NCBI RefSeq assembly: GCF_001646785.1
Contig: NZ_LRRH01000031.1
Span: forward strand, 1 to 64,000
From: Rhodococcus phenolicus
GTDB taxonomy: Bacteria > Actinomycetota > Actinomycetes > Mycobacteriales > Mycobacteriaceae
DNA: 64,000 nt
Direction of reading: 5' to 3'
Positions 1 to 8,919 of the stretch are shown here, in pieces. The position numbers and the translations under genes were made by a program. The first letter of the stretch is position 1, and each line of letters begins with the position of its first letter. Below the pieces are notes generated by a model that saw only the letters and a program-made list of their open reading frames with translations, did not search any database and was not told the origin of the DNA.

Positions 1-158
1 TCGAGCGTGGCACGATAGGTAATCACGTGGGGTCCTGCTCCGGGTTGCTTCTTGCTCGAAACAATCCCTACCAGGCAGGACCCCACGTCCTCTTTTCACG
101 CCACACCGTTCGGATGTCTTTGCTGTCGTCGGTGACTCTCTGGTGAGAAAACCTCACT
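1..158. mobile_element. possible insertion-sequence end disrupting a flippase gene
   Basis: This stretch is not coding in the frame of the flippase that follows: that frame has stops at 16-18 and 133-135. Flippase-like sequence begins abruptly near base 160. The segment contains a perfect 14-bp inverted repeat (25-38 and 75-88). The simplest reading is that an insertion or recombination event replaced the 5' part of the flippase gene and that its end lies here. No transposase is visible, because it would lie to the left of the window. The repeat could equally be a terminator of the upstream gene. Family not recognised. Confidence 0.3.
25..88. repeat. 14-bp perfect inverted repeat
   Basis: ACGTGGGGTCCTGC at 25-38 is the exact reverse complement of GCAGGACCCCACGT at 75-88, with a 36-nt spacer. 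It could be a terminator-like hairpin or a structural element of a mobile element end. It sits just before the broken flippase gene. Confidence 0.6.
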
Positions 159-159
159 C

Positions 160-588
160 GATATCCTGACCTCGTTGGGCGCCACGAAGGCAACTGTCTG
201 GGTAAACCTTGGCTGGGCCGCGGCGCTACTTCCTGCGCTCTGGGTCGGGACCCGGTTGGGTGGAATCCAGGGGACAGCGGTGGCACACGGCCTCAGCGCG
301 ACGCTGGTGGCGCTTCCCCTCACCATCCTCGCTCTCCACCGCCACGGGGTCAGCCTGGTACCCGCATTGCCCGGACTGGTTCGCCCGATGTTCGGCGCTG
401 CGCTGTCGGCCACGGTGATCCTTCTTCTGATCGAACCGTTGGCAGGTGCTGGAGCGTTCGTGCAACTTTCGGTTGCCGGGGGAGCAGGCTGCGGCATCTT
501 CATAATTGTCGTGGTTCCGTTCGACGAGATTCGGCGTCTTCCGTCAAGGTTGCGGGCCCGAAACGCGAATCGTCGAGGAGCGCGGTGA
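160..588 (+). pseudogene. 3' remnant of a Wzx-type polysaccharide flippase
   Basis: The roughly 140 residues encoded here look like the C-terminal third of an oligosaccharide flippase of the MATE-like Wzx type. There is a hydrophobic run after an LTSLGATKATVWVNL motif typical of the second half of these proteins, then further membrane segments and a basic tail. The N-terminal helices expected of a 400-500 residue flippase are missing and the frame is closed upstream by a stop at 133-135. A TTG at 175 could start a fragment, but a fragment of this size would not flip substrates. The intact flippase at 24.4 kb probably supplies the function. The stop codon overlaps the start of the next gene (TGATG). 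Confidence 0.65.
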
Positions 589-1487
589 TGGCAACTGCCG
601 ACACCCTGGTCTCGGTGGGACTTCCCGTCCACAACGGAGTCGACAGGGTACGCGACGTAGTGGAGTCCGTACTCGGTCAAGATCACGAAAATCTGGAGCT
701 GGTTATCGGCGACAATGCCTCCACCGATGGAACTGAGGACCTGTGCCGCGATCTCGCTGCGCAGGACCGGCGAATCGTCTATCACCGCAATCCGGTGAAT
801 ACGGGTTTGCTGAACAACTTTGTCGGTGTCATGCGGCTGTCCGGAGGAGCCTACTTCCGGTGGGTCGGCGACGACGATTGGTTGGCACCGAACAATGTGT
901 CACGCAGCCTCGAAGCATTCGCGGCGGACGAGCGATCGATTCTGGTGACGACACAGCTGGAATACGTTTCCTCCGATAGCGCCGTACAAACCGTCGAGTT
1001 TCACGGCGACTCACTCTCTTCCGAGGATCCGGTCACGCGGTTTACCGAAATGCTACGGCTGCTCAACGAAAGTCACATGTTGATCGATCCTTTGTACGGG
1101 CTCTTCCGGCGCTCGGTTGTCGCTGATATAGACCGGCGCAATATGATGCGCGAGGACGAGGTATTCGCGACGAAGCTCGCGCTCGCCGGGCCGTGGGGAC
1201 ATATACCCGAGGTGCTCGGACGGCGCCACTGGGAAGTGGAACGTGTCTCCGCTCTCGTTCGGAAGTTGGACTTGCCGCCGTGGCACGCGTGCTTCGTGAC
1301 GACACTGCAATGCAGGGAAATCTTGCACTGGCTCGCGAGGTGTGATCTCAGCCCCACCGAACGCCGGCGGGCGCAACTCGCGGTGGCGCGAATGTTCGTA
1401 CGTCGCCAGAAGATCGTTGCGGCGCGCCGCAGCCGGCGGCTCGCCCACATGGCCGGTATCGGTCTCGGGCAACAATGTGCTGATTGA
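588..1487 (+). CDS. family 2 glycosyltransferase
   Basis: The protein of about 299 residues has the GT-A fold signature of family 2 glycosyltransferases. The N-terminal strand VSVGLPVHNG opens the nucleotide-binding region, DNASTDGT follows near residue 45, and VGDDDW near residue 105 supplies the metal-binding acidic motif. It should transfer one sugar from an NDP-sugar to the lipid-linked repeat unit at the cytoplasmic face of the membrane. The ATG at 588 shares one base with the flippase stop and has GAGGAG a few bases upstream; a GTG at 585 is the alternative. Donor and acceptor cannot be deduced. The C-terminal part is rich in Arg and probably contacts the membrane. Confidence 0.85.
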   Translation: MATADTLVSVGLPVHNGVDRVRDVVESVLGQDHENLELVIGDNASTDGTEDLCRDLAAQDRRIVYHRNPVNTGLLNNFVGVMRLSGGAYFRWVGDDDWLAPNNVSRSLEAFAADERSILVTTQLEYVSSDSAVQTVEFHGDSLSSEDPVTRFTEMLRLLNESHMLIDPLYGLFRRSVVADIDRRNMMREDEVFATKLALAGPWGHIPEVLGRRHWEVERVSALVRKLDLPPWHACFVTTLQCREILHWLARCDLSPTERRRAQLAVARMFVRRQKIVAARRSRRLAHMAGIGLGQQCAD

Positions 1488-2152
1488 GGGTGATCCGACA
1501 CCGAACAGTGCTTCGTGACAGTCGAGGCGAGCTCCAGTGCTGCACCGCAAGCCGGAAAGCGCCAGCCACTTGGGTGGAGCGGCAGACGAGATTGGTGGTT
1601 CACTTGGGAGTCAGGAAACGAGGGTGGCGTTGGGTCCTCGCGGCGATGGTGGTGGTTCTGGCACTCGTGGTGGCAGGCTGGTATGTCTACGTGCGTCCGC
1701 CGCGAGACGAGGTGCACCCAGCCGACGTAGTACTTGTGCTCGGTGGTCCGGGCGTCGCGCGCTACTCCGTCGGACTCGAATACGCGTTGGAAGGGTATGC
1801 CCCCCGCGTAGTGATATCCAATCCGATCGGATCCGAAAGCGTGTGGCTCACCGACCTGTGTACCCACCCGCGATACGAGTTCGCCGTTTCGTGTTTCGAA
1901 CCCGATCCGCCTACGACACGGGGGGAAGCGCGCGAGCTCAGCAGACTTGCGGAGTCGGAGGGGTGGCAAAGCGTCATCGTGGTGACGCAGACCCCCCATG
2001 TCACTCGAGCACGCTACATTCTCGGACGGTGCTTCGACGGTGAACTGATGGTTGTCGACAGCATGGAAGATCTTTCCGCGTGGGATTGGGCTTGGGGTTA
2101 TGTGTACCAGACAGTCGGGTACATCCGAGCAGCACTGCAGACCGGCTGTTGA
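1484..2152 (+). CDS. DUF218/YdcF-SanA family membrane protein
   Basis: After a variable basic N-terminus there is one membrane segment (around WVLAAMVVVLALVVAGWYVY). A DUF218 domain follows, recognisable by DVVLVLGG, a TTRGEARELSRL helix and SVIVVTQTPHVTRARYIL. Proteins of this family (SanA, YdcF, ElyC) are membrane-anchored and associated with envelope polysaccharide or lipid-carrier homeostasis; their chemistry is poorly defined. The frame opens at TTG 1484, overlapping the previous stop, but the N-terminal 40 residues look non-conserved and a GTG near 1574 or 1600 is a likely true start. It lies between two glycosyltransferase genes on the same strand. Confidence 0.7.
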   Translation: MRVIRHRTVLRDSRGELQCCTASRKAPATWVERQTRLVVHLGVRKRGWRWVLAAMVVVLALVVAGWYVYVRPPRDEVHPADVVLVLGGPGVARYSVGLEYALEGYAPRVVISNPIGSESVWLTDLCTHPRYEFAVSCFEPDPPTTRGEARELSRLAESEGWQSVIVVTQTPHVTRARYILGRCFDGELMVVDSMEDLSAWDWAWGYVYQTVGYIRAALQTGC

Positions 2153-2313
2153 CGGCCGGATCGAACCGATCGTCTCGGCCGTTCGCTACGTCATGGTCGG
2201 CTGATGAGGGATGACGGTTCGAAAGTGAAAGCACGTCTACGGCAGGTGCTGAGGGCCGAGCTCCTGTGTACGAACACCCCGCTCATTCAGTGCGTGTCGG
2301 TTACTCTCGGGAT

Positions 2314-3564
2314 GTGTCCACGGGCATCACGGTCGCGATCGTCGGCATCAACTATGCGCCGGAACCGACCGGAATCGCTCCCTATACGAGCGGACTGGCG
2401 GTTGGGTTAGCGCGACGTGGACATCGTGTGTACGTGTTCACCGGTCAGCCGCACTACCCGCAGTGGACCCGGATGCACGGTTACCCATCCATGCGCTCGG
2501 AGGAATTGCTGGACGGGGTGCACGTGCGGAGATTCCGCCATTTCGTCACACGTCACCCCTCGGCGATCAAGCGATTGTTGATGGAATTGACCTTCGGATT
2601 GCAGGTAAGTGCGGCGAGATACCCTCGACCGGACGTTGTGGTGTGCGTCAGTCCGCCGCTTCTGACCTCCGCCCTCTGCGCAGCCCGCATCCGGCTGACA
2701 CGCCATCGACCACCCCTGGGGATCGTGGTTCACGACGTATACACTCGCGCCTTCGCAGAGATGGACATGGGTGGCGGGTTCCTCGAGCGTGCTGTCGAAG
2801 CTCTGGAATCGTGGACGATGCGGGCAGCCGACGGGATCGCGGTGATCCACGACGGATTCGCAACCGACCTGATCGACCGGTATCACGTCGATTCTCATCG
2901 AGTTCGCGAGTGCCGCAATTGGACTCATATCGCTCCGTCCGATCCCGCGGCCAGTGCCGCGTTCCGCGCTGGGCGTGGGTGGAGTGACAACGAGTTGGTC
3001 GTTCTACACGCCGGGAACATGGGTACCAAGCAGGGCCTCGAGAACGTGATCGCCGCGGCGCAGTTGGCTGCTGCGCAGGCTCTGCCCCTCCGTTTCGTAT
3101 TGCTCGGGGACGGTCACCAACGGCAATACCTACAGGAATTGAGTGCCTCCGTTCCATGCCTCGAACTTGCCGAACCGGTACCGGAGACGGACTTTCCGGC
3201 GGCGCTCGGTGCAGCCGATCTGCTGCTGGTGAACGAACGTCCAGGGGTTGCCCGAATGTCGATGCCGAGCAAGCTGACCTCGTATTTCGCTGCCGGCAGG
3301 CCGATTCTTGCGGCAACCGGTGAAGGAGGCTTCACTGCGCGGGAGATCATCGCTTCGATGGCGGGCGTCTGCGTTCCAGCTGGGCGTGCGGACCTCCTGG
3401 TCGAGGAAGCGATGCGAATCGGAGAGGATCGCGACCTTGCACGCCGACTCGGCGAGGCCGGGCGCCGCTACTGCGACCTGATGCTGTCCGAGTCCGCGGC
3501 TCTCGACCGGTACGAGGAGTGGATCAGCGAACTTGCTTCCGGTCGGCTCGAGGAGCAACGTTGA
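2314..3564 (+). CDS. family 4 glycosyltransferase, WcaI-like
   Basis: The product (about 416 residues from GTG 2314) is a GT-B enzyme of family GT4 similar to the colanic-acid glycosyltransferase WcaI. It has [23 protein letters not shown] at its N-terminus, [15 protein letters not shown] in the first Rossmann domain, [18 protein letters not shown] at the start of the second, and [27 protein letters not shown] in the donor-binding C-terminal domain. It should add a sugar from a nucleotide donor, plausibly fucose or mannose given the neighbours. The longer open frame from 2266 adds residues unlike the family, so GTG 2314 is preferred. Its stop overlaps the TTG start of gmd, indicating translational coupling. 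Confidence 0.85.
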   Translation: MSTGITVAIVGINYAPEPTGIAPYTSGLAVGLARRGHRVYVFTGQPHYPQWTRMHGYPSMRSEELLDGVHVRRFRHFVTRHPSAIKRLLMELTFGLQVSAARYPRPDVVVCVSPPLLTSALCAARIRLTRHRPPLGIVVHDVYTRAFAEMDMGGGFLERAVEALESWTMRAADGIAVIHDGFATDLIDRYHVDSHRVRECRNWTHIAPSDPAASAAFRAGRGWSDNELVVLHAGNMGTKQGLENVIAAAQLAAAQALPLRFVLLGDGHQRQYLQELSASVPCLELAEPVPETDFPAALGAADLLLVNERPGVARMSMPSKLTSYFAAGRPILAATGEGGFTAREIIASMAGVCVPAGRADLLVEEAMRIGEDRDLARRLGEAGRRYCDLMLSESAALDRYEEWISELASGRLEEQR

Positions 3565-4604
3565 CTGCGCGACGAGCTCTCATAACCGGGATAACAGGTC
3601 AGGACGGGTCATATCTTGCTGAGCTACTGCTCGGTAAGGGATATGAGGTGCACGGCATCATCCGCCGTAGTTCCACCTTCAATACCAGCCGGATCGACCA
3701 CCTCTACGCGGACCCGCACCTGCCGGATGTGCGGCTGTTTCTGCACCACGGTGACCTTCTCGAAGTAACGCGAATAATGGTACTTCTCAATAAGATCCAA
3801 CCGGAAGAGGTGTACAATCTAGCTGCCCAATCCCACGTCCGTCTCAGTTTCGACGAACCCGAGTACACAGCGGAGGTGACCGGACTCGGGACGCTCCGCC
3901 TCCTCGAAGCGATACGCCAGATCGGCCTGGAGTGCCGCTTTTATCAAGCGTCGAGTTCGGAGATGTTCGGAAGTTCGCCGTATCCTCAAGATGAGCGATC
4001 TCCACTGAATCCGCGATCGCCGTACGGGACCTCGAAGGCGTATTCCTACTGGGTGGCTCGAAATTATCGGGAAGCGTACCAGCTCTTCACGGTCAACGGC
4101 ATTCTGTTCAATCATGAATCGCCAAGGCGCGGACCGACATTCGTTACTCGCAAGATCACTCGTGCGGTTGCGCGCATCAAGGCAGGACTGGACAAGTTCC
4201 TGTACCTCGGGAATCTCGATGCCGTGCGTGATTGGGGGTATGCCCCTGAGTATGTGGAGGGAATGTGGCGAATGCTCCGAGCGGACGAACCGGACGACTA
4301 CGTGCTTGCAACAGGAACAGGTAGTTCGGTTCGGGATTTTCTGGCGCTGGCGTTCGAGTACGCCGGCCTCGACTGGGAGCGTCATGTTCGATTCGACGAA
4401 AGCTACCTCCGCCCAGCAGAGGTCGATTCGATCATCGGGGACGCATCGAAGGCACGTTCCGAGTTGGGTTGGGAACCGAAAGTTGCGCTTGATGAACTGG
4501 TCAGAATCATGGTTGATGCCGACATCCGATTGTTGGAAGTCGGTAGGGGTTCCGAATGGGTCGATCGGCCCCGCTGGCCGGGCAACGAGGGTCACGTTCG
4601 ATAG
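3561..4604 (+). CDS. gmd: GDP-mannose 4,6-dehydratase
   Basis: An extended short-chain dehydrogenase that converts GDP-D-mannose to GDP-4-keto-6-deoxy-D-mannose, the first step to GDP-L-fucose. Visible features are the NAD(P) motif [12 protein letters not shown] near the N-terminus, [19 protein letters not shown], the catalytic SSSEMFG and the YxxxK pair in [10 protein letters not shown], and [17 protein letters not shown], all typical of Gmd. Length (347 residues) is normal. The TTG at 3561 is chosen because it shares bases with the previous stop and follows GAGGAG at 3550-3555. Its 3' end overlaps the convergent fcl gene by 13 bp, so the two enzymes of one pathway are encoded tail to tail. 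Confidence 0.93.
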   Translation: MTARRALITGITGQDGSYLAELLLGKGYEVHGIIRRSSTFNTSRIDHLYADPHLPDVRLFLHHGDLLEVTRIMVLLNKIQPEEVYNLAAQSHVRLSFDEPEYTAEVTGLGTLRLLEAIRQIGLECRFYQASSSEMFGSSPYPQDERSPLNPRSPYGTSKAYSYWVARNYREAYQLFTVNGILFNHESPRRGPTFVTRKITRAVARIKAGLDKFLYLGNLDAVRDWGYAPEYVEGMWRMLRADEPDDYVLATGTGSSVRDFLALAFEYAGLDWERHVRFDESYLRPAEVDSIIGDASKARSELGWEPKVALDELVRIMVDADIRLLEVGRGSEWVDRPRWPGNEGHVR

Positions 4605-5581
4605 TCCTCCTGATGTTCGACAAACCACTGGTGGGTCGTCTTGATGCCGCCCTGCAGCGGAATGCCTGCGGTCCAGCCGATCTCGGTCATTCTTCGGATG
4701 TCCAGCAGTTTTCGCGGTGTTCCGTCCGGTTTCGTGTGGTCCCAATGAATCTCGCCACGATACCCACAAACTTCTGCCACGAGTTGAGCCAGTTCGGCAA
4801 TGCTGTGGTCGACACCGGTGCCGACATTGACGGCCTGATCGTCGTCGTAGTGTTCGAGCAGAAAGTGACACGCATCCGCGAGGTCGTCGGCATGCAAGAA
4901 CTCGCGGCGCGGACGGCCGGTACCCCAGCACGTCACGCAGTCCGAACCGTCCGCTGCGGCGCGGTGAAATCGCCGAATCATCGCCGGAAGCACATGGCCG
5001 TTACTGGAATGGAAGTTGTCCTGGGGACCGTAGATGTTGGTCGGCATCGCGCTGATGTACGGCAGACCGTACTGTCGCCTGATCGCCGTCACGTGCTCGA
5101 TTCCAGCGATCTTCGCGACTGCATAGGCTTCGTTCGTCGGCTCCAACGGACCGGTGAGGAGCGCATCCTCGGATATCGGCTGGGCCGCGAACTTGGGATA
5201 GATACAACTCGAGCCGAGGAAGAGGAAGCGTTCGACACCGGTCGCCACGGCAGCGTCGAGCAGATTGACCTGAATCCTGAGATTGTCCGACATGAAATCC
5301 ACAGGTTGGCGCATGTTGGCTTCGATGCCACCCGTGCGTGCCGCCGCGTCGATCACGACCTGGGGGCGGGTGGACTCAAAGAAGGCCAGCGTATTGCCCC
5401 AATTGCGGAGATCGAGCTCGGCGGAGTCTCGACCGATCAAGTGCCGATACCCGGCACGGCTGAAATGCCGCCAGAGTGCCGAGCCGACGAGGCCCCGGTG
5501 CCCCGCAATGTAGATGCGGATATCGAACGGCAAGTGACCTGGAACCACAGATAATGATTGTTCCAGACCGATTCGCATCAT
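4592..5581 (-). CDS. fcl: GDP-L-fucose synthase
   Basis: GDP-4-keto-6-deoxymannose 3,5-epimerase/4-reductase, the second and last step to GDP-L-fucose. The NADP-binding motif [14 protein letters not shown], the SSCIYPKFA segment, the YAVAKIAG active-site motif, [11 protein letters not shown] and [13 protein letters not shown] are all diagnostic. Length is as expected. The ATG at 5581 gives an N-terminal extension of about 19 residues before the Rossmann fold; a TTG at the [11 protein letters not shown] segment may be the true start. It converges on gmd with a 13-bp overlap of coding ends. The two genes can be transcribed separately. Confidence 0.92.
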   Translation of the reverse strand: MMRIGLEQSLSVVPGHLPFDIRIYIAGHRGLVGSALWRHFSRAGYRHLIGRDSAELDLRNWGNTLAFFESTRPQVVIDAAARTGGIEANMRQPVDFMSDNLRIQVNLLDAAVATGVERFLFLGSSCIYPKFAAQPISEDALLTGPLEPTNEAYAVAKIAGIEHVTAIRRQYGLPYISAMPTNIYGPQDNFHSSNGHVLPAMIRRFHRAAADGSDCVTCWGTGRPRREFLHADDLADACHFLLEHYDDDQAVNVGTGVDHSIAELAQLVAEVCGYRGEIHWDHTKPDGTPRKLLDIRRMTEIGWTAGIPLQGGIKTTHQWFVEHQEDYRT

Positions 5582-5899
5582 TCGGTCGACCCCGTGAATC
5601 CTCGACGGCGTTCGCGAGCACGCATTCGGGATCGAGCGGCCGGAACGGCGTCTTTGCCGACTTGGTCCGTTTCCTTATCCGAACCTCGATTCGTCAGCAG
5701 CTCGCGCACGCCTGGCTCCGTTTCCGGGCAGACCCTGCCGCACGTGCCGCAGACATCTGTCTCGAGGAGACTCGAGGCGAGGTGTATCTTGCGACGCTCA
5801 TCGGCAAGGACGGAGCAGCACGAAGCGGCACGAGTGTGACGATCGAGCCGCTACGATTGAACGACCCGATGCCGACGACCGGGACGCCGAGGAGTGGCG
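5582..5899. other. divergent intergenic region, no convincing gene
   Basis: About 318 bp between the diverging fcl and Wzz-like genes. An open frame runs through it on the + strand, but its translation is rich in Arg, Ser and Pro, has no recognisable motif and overlaps real genes at both ends. The region must contain the promoters for fcl and for the gene at 5900; no clear -35/-10 pair or operator is visible by eye. Confidence 0.5.
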
Positions 5900-6658
5900 A
5901 TGGATCTATTCGACGTCGCAAAGTCCTGCGCTCGCCGCTGGTATGTGTTCCTGCCACTGATGGTTGTCACCGTGGTGGTCGGTTACCGTGTGTACGCGGG
6001 TGTCGAGCCCGTGTACTACTCGACCACTACGCTGGGGCTGGCGAATCCGAGCGTCGCCGTGGCACCCGCTGACGGCGAAGTTCGCAGCAATGGGCTGGTC
6101 GACGCAGGCGGAGCGGTTCTACTCATCAACTTGCTGGCGATGGGCCTCGAGGATCCTGCTGTGACTCAGCAGGTAGCCGATTCCGGTGGCATCTCCGACT
6201 ACACTGCCACGGTTTTCGAAACGGGGCTCCCGGGAAACCAATTACCCCTCGTGACGATCGAGGCAACAGCTGCTGATCCAGAAGAATCCAAGAAGACAGT
6301 CGAGTTGGTTGCTGCTCAGAGCGGACCGTTGCTCGAGCGAGTGCAACGGTCGGCCGACGTCCCACCGGACCGGATGTTGATCTCTTATACCGTTGTACCG
6401 CCGGTGGATCCGAAACCGGCCACACCCAGCCGAACGCGCACAACGATTGCTCTGATGCTCGTCGGCACCGGGTTGTCGGTATTCGCCGCGGTACTGTTCG
6501 ATGTTCTCGTCGTGCGTCTCAAGACGAAACGCAAGGATCGGGATCGGGTGTCGGACCTCGTGGAGGGCGGTCAGGATCGACATACGGACAGCGATCGAGA
6601 GTGGACGCGCGTTGGCTCTCCGGCAGGTAAAGGTTCGCCCGGGAGCGAACGGCCGTGA
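5900..6658 (+). CDS. Wzz/chain-length-determinant-like membrane protein
   Basis: A 252-residue protein with the layout of a polysaccharide co-polymerase: an N-terminal membrane helix (WYVFLPLMVVTVVVGYRVY), an extracytoplasmic domain of about 150 residues, a proline-rich segment before a second helix (TTIALMLVGTGLSVFAAVLFDVLVV), and a short charged cytoplasmic tail. There is no kinase domain. It probably helps set chain length together with the polymerase encoded next. ATG 5900 is preferred over GTG 5894 because GAGGAG (5889-5894) lies at good spacing. The stop overlaps the GTG start of the next gene (GTGA). Confidence 0.65.
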   Translation: MDLFDVAKSCARRWYVFLPLMVVTVVVGYRVYAGVEPVYYSTTTLGLANPSVAVAPADGEVRSNGLVDAGGAVLLINLLAMGLEDPAVTQQVADSGGISDYTATVFETGLPGNQLPLVTIEATAADPEESKKTVELVAAQSGPLLERVQRSADVPPDRMLISYTVVPPVDPKPATPSRTRTTIALMLVGTGLSVFAAVLFDVLVVRLKTKRKDRDRVSDLVEGGQDRHTDSDREWTRVGSPAGKGSPGSERP

Positions 6659-7989
6659 CGTTCTCGGAGGAACGCTCGTTTGTACCCGACCTCCCATCAT
6701 CGGCTCCGCCGCTGCCCGAACGCGAGAAGACACCGTGGATCGCAGCGGCGTGCGCACTGATCGTGCCGCTCATCCCGACGCCGGCCGTCCTTCCTGGGCC
6801 ACTGCGGGGTCATGGATCGCCCGCGCGGATGCTGGGCTATCTCTGTCTTGCGCTCGTTATCGCCGGATTCGTTTTCGCGCGCCGGAACTCAGCCGAACGG
6901 ACTCGCAATCCGGGCACGATGATCATCATCGCGTACTTCTTCCTGTTGTTCCTCACCTACGGAACGGGTCTGCTCGATCCCAAGAACGGCGTCATCGAAG
7001 CGAGCAAGACTCGCACGATGCTCGTGATGTGCGCCCACGTCGGGGTCGCGTTGTACGTCATGAAGTCCGTCAGGACTTCCCGGCAAAGGTCGATCGTCGT
7101 AGGGTGTCTCGTCGCGGGTTTGAGCTATGCGTGTGTTGTCGCACTGTTCCAGGCTTTCAGCGGAGTCGATCTGCGTGAGTTACTTGTACCCCCCGGCTTC
7201 ACCGAATCTTTGGAGGACATCGATTTCACCAGCCGCGAGGGGTCCCGGCGGGTGTTCGGAACATCCCAACACGCGATCGAGTTGTCGGTCCTGGCAGTGG
7301 TGGGGGTCGTATTGAGCCTGCACCTCGCGCGGTACGCGATCAAGCCACTGCATCGACAGCTTTCAGCGATCGCGTGTGCCTTGGCGATCGTCGCGATCCC
7401 GACCGCGATCTCGCGGTCGGGAGTCGTCGCACTCGCAGCGGCATTGTTGGTTTACATGTTCGCGTGGAATCTGCGGGCGCTCGCGAATGCTGTAATGGTG
7501 GGGCTGATCGTGGTGGGTATCTACCGACTCCTGTTGCCGGACTATCTGCAGGCCCTCTGGTATTCGATCATCTATGCGGAGCGTGACACCAGCATTTCGA
7601 CCCGGACCGAGGATTACGCGGTTGTGGGGCAGCACTTTCGCGAGAATCCATGGTTCGGGTTGGGGCTCGGCGGCTACCCGCCAACCGAGTATCGATACCT
7701 CGACAACGAATGGCTGCAAGCGATCGTGCAGGGAGGAGTCGTGGGGGTGGCAGCCCTCATGCTTCTCTTCGGGGGTATAGCCGTCGCGATGACCGCGGCA
7801 CTGCGTCGCGTCACCTCCGTCGCGGACCGCAACATGGCGTATGCACTCGGTGCGGCTCTTGTCGGAATCGCATTGTCCAGCTTTACTTTCGACCTTCGCT
7901 CCTTCCAGCAGATCACGTTGGTCTTCTTTCTGCTGTATGGATTGCTGTGGTCTTTCGCTTCGGTCCCGAACTCCACAGCCCGCGCGTAA
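6655..7989 (+). CDS. O-antigen ligase/Wzy-like polymerase
   Basis: A hydrophobic protein of 444 residues with about ten to twelve predicted membrane segments and a large periplasmic-type loop. It contains the O-antigen ligase/polymerase signature around TRTEDYAVVGQHFRENPWFGLGLGG and the following DNEWLQAIVQGGVVGVAALMLL. Proteins of this fold polymerise undecaprenyl-linked repeat units or ligate finished glycans. The pairing with a Wzz-like protein immediately upstream (4-bp GTGA overlap) favours polymerase. A second protein of the same class is encoded at 22.2 kb, so which one polymerises and which might ligate cannot be decided from sequence alone. Confidence 0.75.
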   Translation: MTFSEERSFVPDLPSSAPPLPEREKTPWIAAACALIVPLIPTPAVLPGPLRGHGSPARMLGYLCLALVIAGFVFARRNSAERTRNPGTMIIIAYFFLLFLTYGTGLLDPKNGVIEASKTRTMLVMCAHVGVALYVMKSVRTSRQRSIVVGCLVAGLSYACVVALFQAFSGVDLRELLVPPGFTESLEDIDFTSREGSRRVFGTSQHAIELSVLAVVGVVLSLHLARYAIKPLHRQLSAIACALAIVAIPTAISRSGVVALAAALLVYMFAWNLRALANAVMVGLIVVGIYRLLLPDYLQALWYSIIYAERDTSISTRTEDYAVVGQHFRENPWFGLGLGGYPPTEYRYLDNEWLQAIVQGGVVGVAALMLLFGGIAVAMTAALRRVTSVADRNMAYALGAALVGIALSSFTFDLRSFQQITLVFFLLYGLLWSFASVPNSTARA

Positions 7990-8004
7990 CCGCACGAAAC
8001 GACA

Positions 8005-8919
8005 CTACGAGTCGGCAGCAGCCGTCACTATGTACCGGCGGATGTCGGCGGGCGTATCAGATCGGGATTGAATGTGTATTGCGACGTCGTCAGCCCCGAT
8101 CGATTCCAGGAACCGATCCGCGCCGGTCTTGTCGAGCGGAGCGGAACCCCAATGGCTGTGACACAGCGTGCTGGAGCTTGTAAACGATCGCTCTTCAGGG
8201 GTGCCGAGATGGTCGACGAACACGCCGTACAAGAAGTACTCGGAGAACCGCAGCTCCCGGGCCACCGCGGACTGCCAGTCGCTGGTAGTCGTGTCCTCGA
8301 CACGCCGTTGTACCTTCCTGACGATCCGAGGATCCCAGGGAACGAATGATGTGATGTAGTCGGTAACCGAGTCCGATTCATGCGTCGCCAACCCGAGAAG
8401 TCGGGCTGCCGTGCGGTGCCATAGGTGATGCTCGCTCATTTCGGCACCGATACCACCCGGCAATCGGTAGAACCTGACCGTGCCGTCACGGAGGAAGTCG
8501 GATACATCGATCGGACGGATCAGGACAACGTCGGAATCGATGATCAGGACCACATCGGCGTCGATTCGGCTCGCCGCATCGAGCTTGAGGATTTGCTGGA
8601 GGATCCAACCGCGTACCGGTGGCCATGGCCGGGCGAGGTTGACGGCTGTGATTCTGGGAAGTTTCGACATTCGGGGTATGTGCCGGAGCAGGCTGGCGAA
8701 GCCATATGTCGATATGAAGGTGGACGGTAGATTTTCGTCTTCTGGATGGACCCTGAGTTTGGGAGAGTCGATCTGCGAGAACGCCGCGAAATCACGGTTC
8801 GGCACGAGGACGTGATGAACAACATCGTCGGCCGTGTAACGCCGCACCGACGCATGCAATTCGGTGAAGTGCGGCAGGTCCGGAAGATAACTCGGCGTCA
8901 AGATCGCGAGGACAGCCAA
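8005..8919 (-). CDS. DUF6492-type putative glycosyltransferase
   Basis: A 304-residue protein that looks like a GT-A glycosyltransferase of the DUF6492 family. It begins MAVLAILTPSYLPDLPHF, has a conserved VLVPNRD segment, and contains a DADVVLIIDSDVVLIRP acidic motif near residue 130 that would bind the metal and nucleotide sugar. TTG 8919 is chosen because AAAGGAG lies about 7 nt upstream. It overlaps the end of the acyltransferase-like gene by 22 bp, so the two are probably translated together. Sugar specificity is unknown. Confidence 0.65.
   Translation of the reverse strand: MAVLAILTPSYLPDLPHFTELHASVRRYTADDVVHHVLVPNRDFAAFSQIDSPKLRVHPEDENLPSTFISTYGFASLLRHIPRMSKLPRITAVNLARPWPPVRGWILQQILKLDAASRIDADVVLIIDSDVVLIRPIDVSDFLRDGTVRFYRLPGGIGAEMSEHHLWHRTAARLLGLATHESDSVTDYITSFVPWDPRIVRKVQRRVEDTTTSDWQSAVARELRFSEYFLYGVFVDHLGTPEERSFTSSSTLCHSHWGSAPLDKTGADRFLESIGADDVAIHIQSRSDTPADIRRYIVTAAADS

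Noticed and set aside
5476-6072. Rightward open frame through the fcl-Wzz gap
   Set aside because: It overlaps both flanking genes, has no recognisable motif and looks like random high-GC translation, although part of it lies in a true gap.
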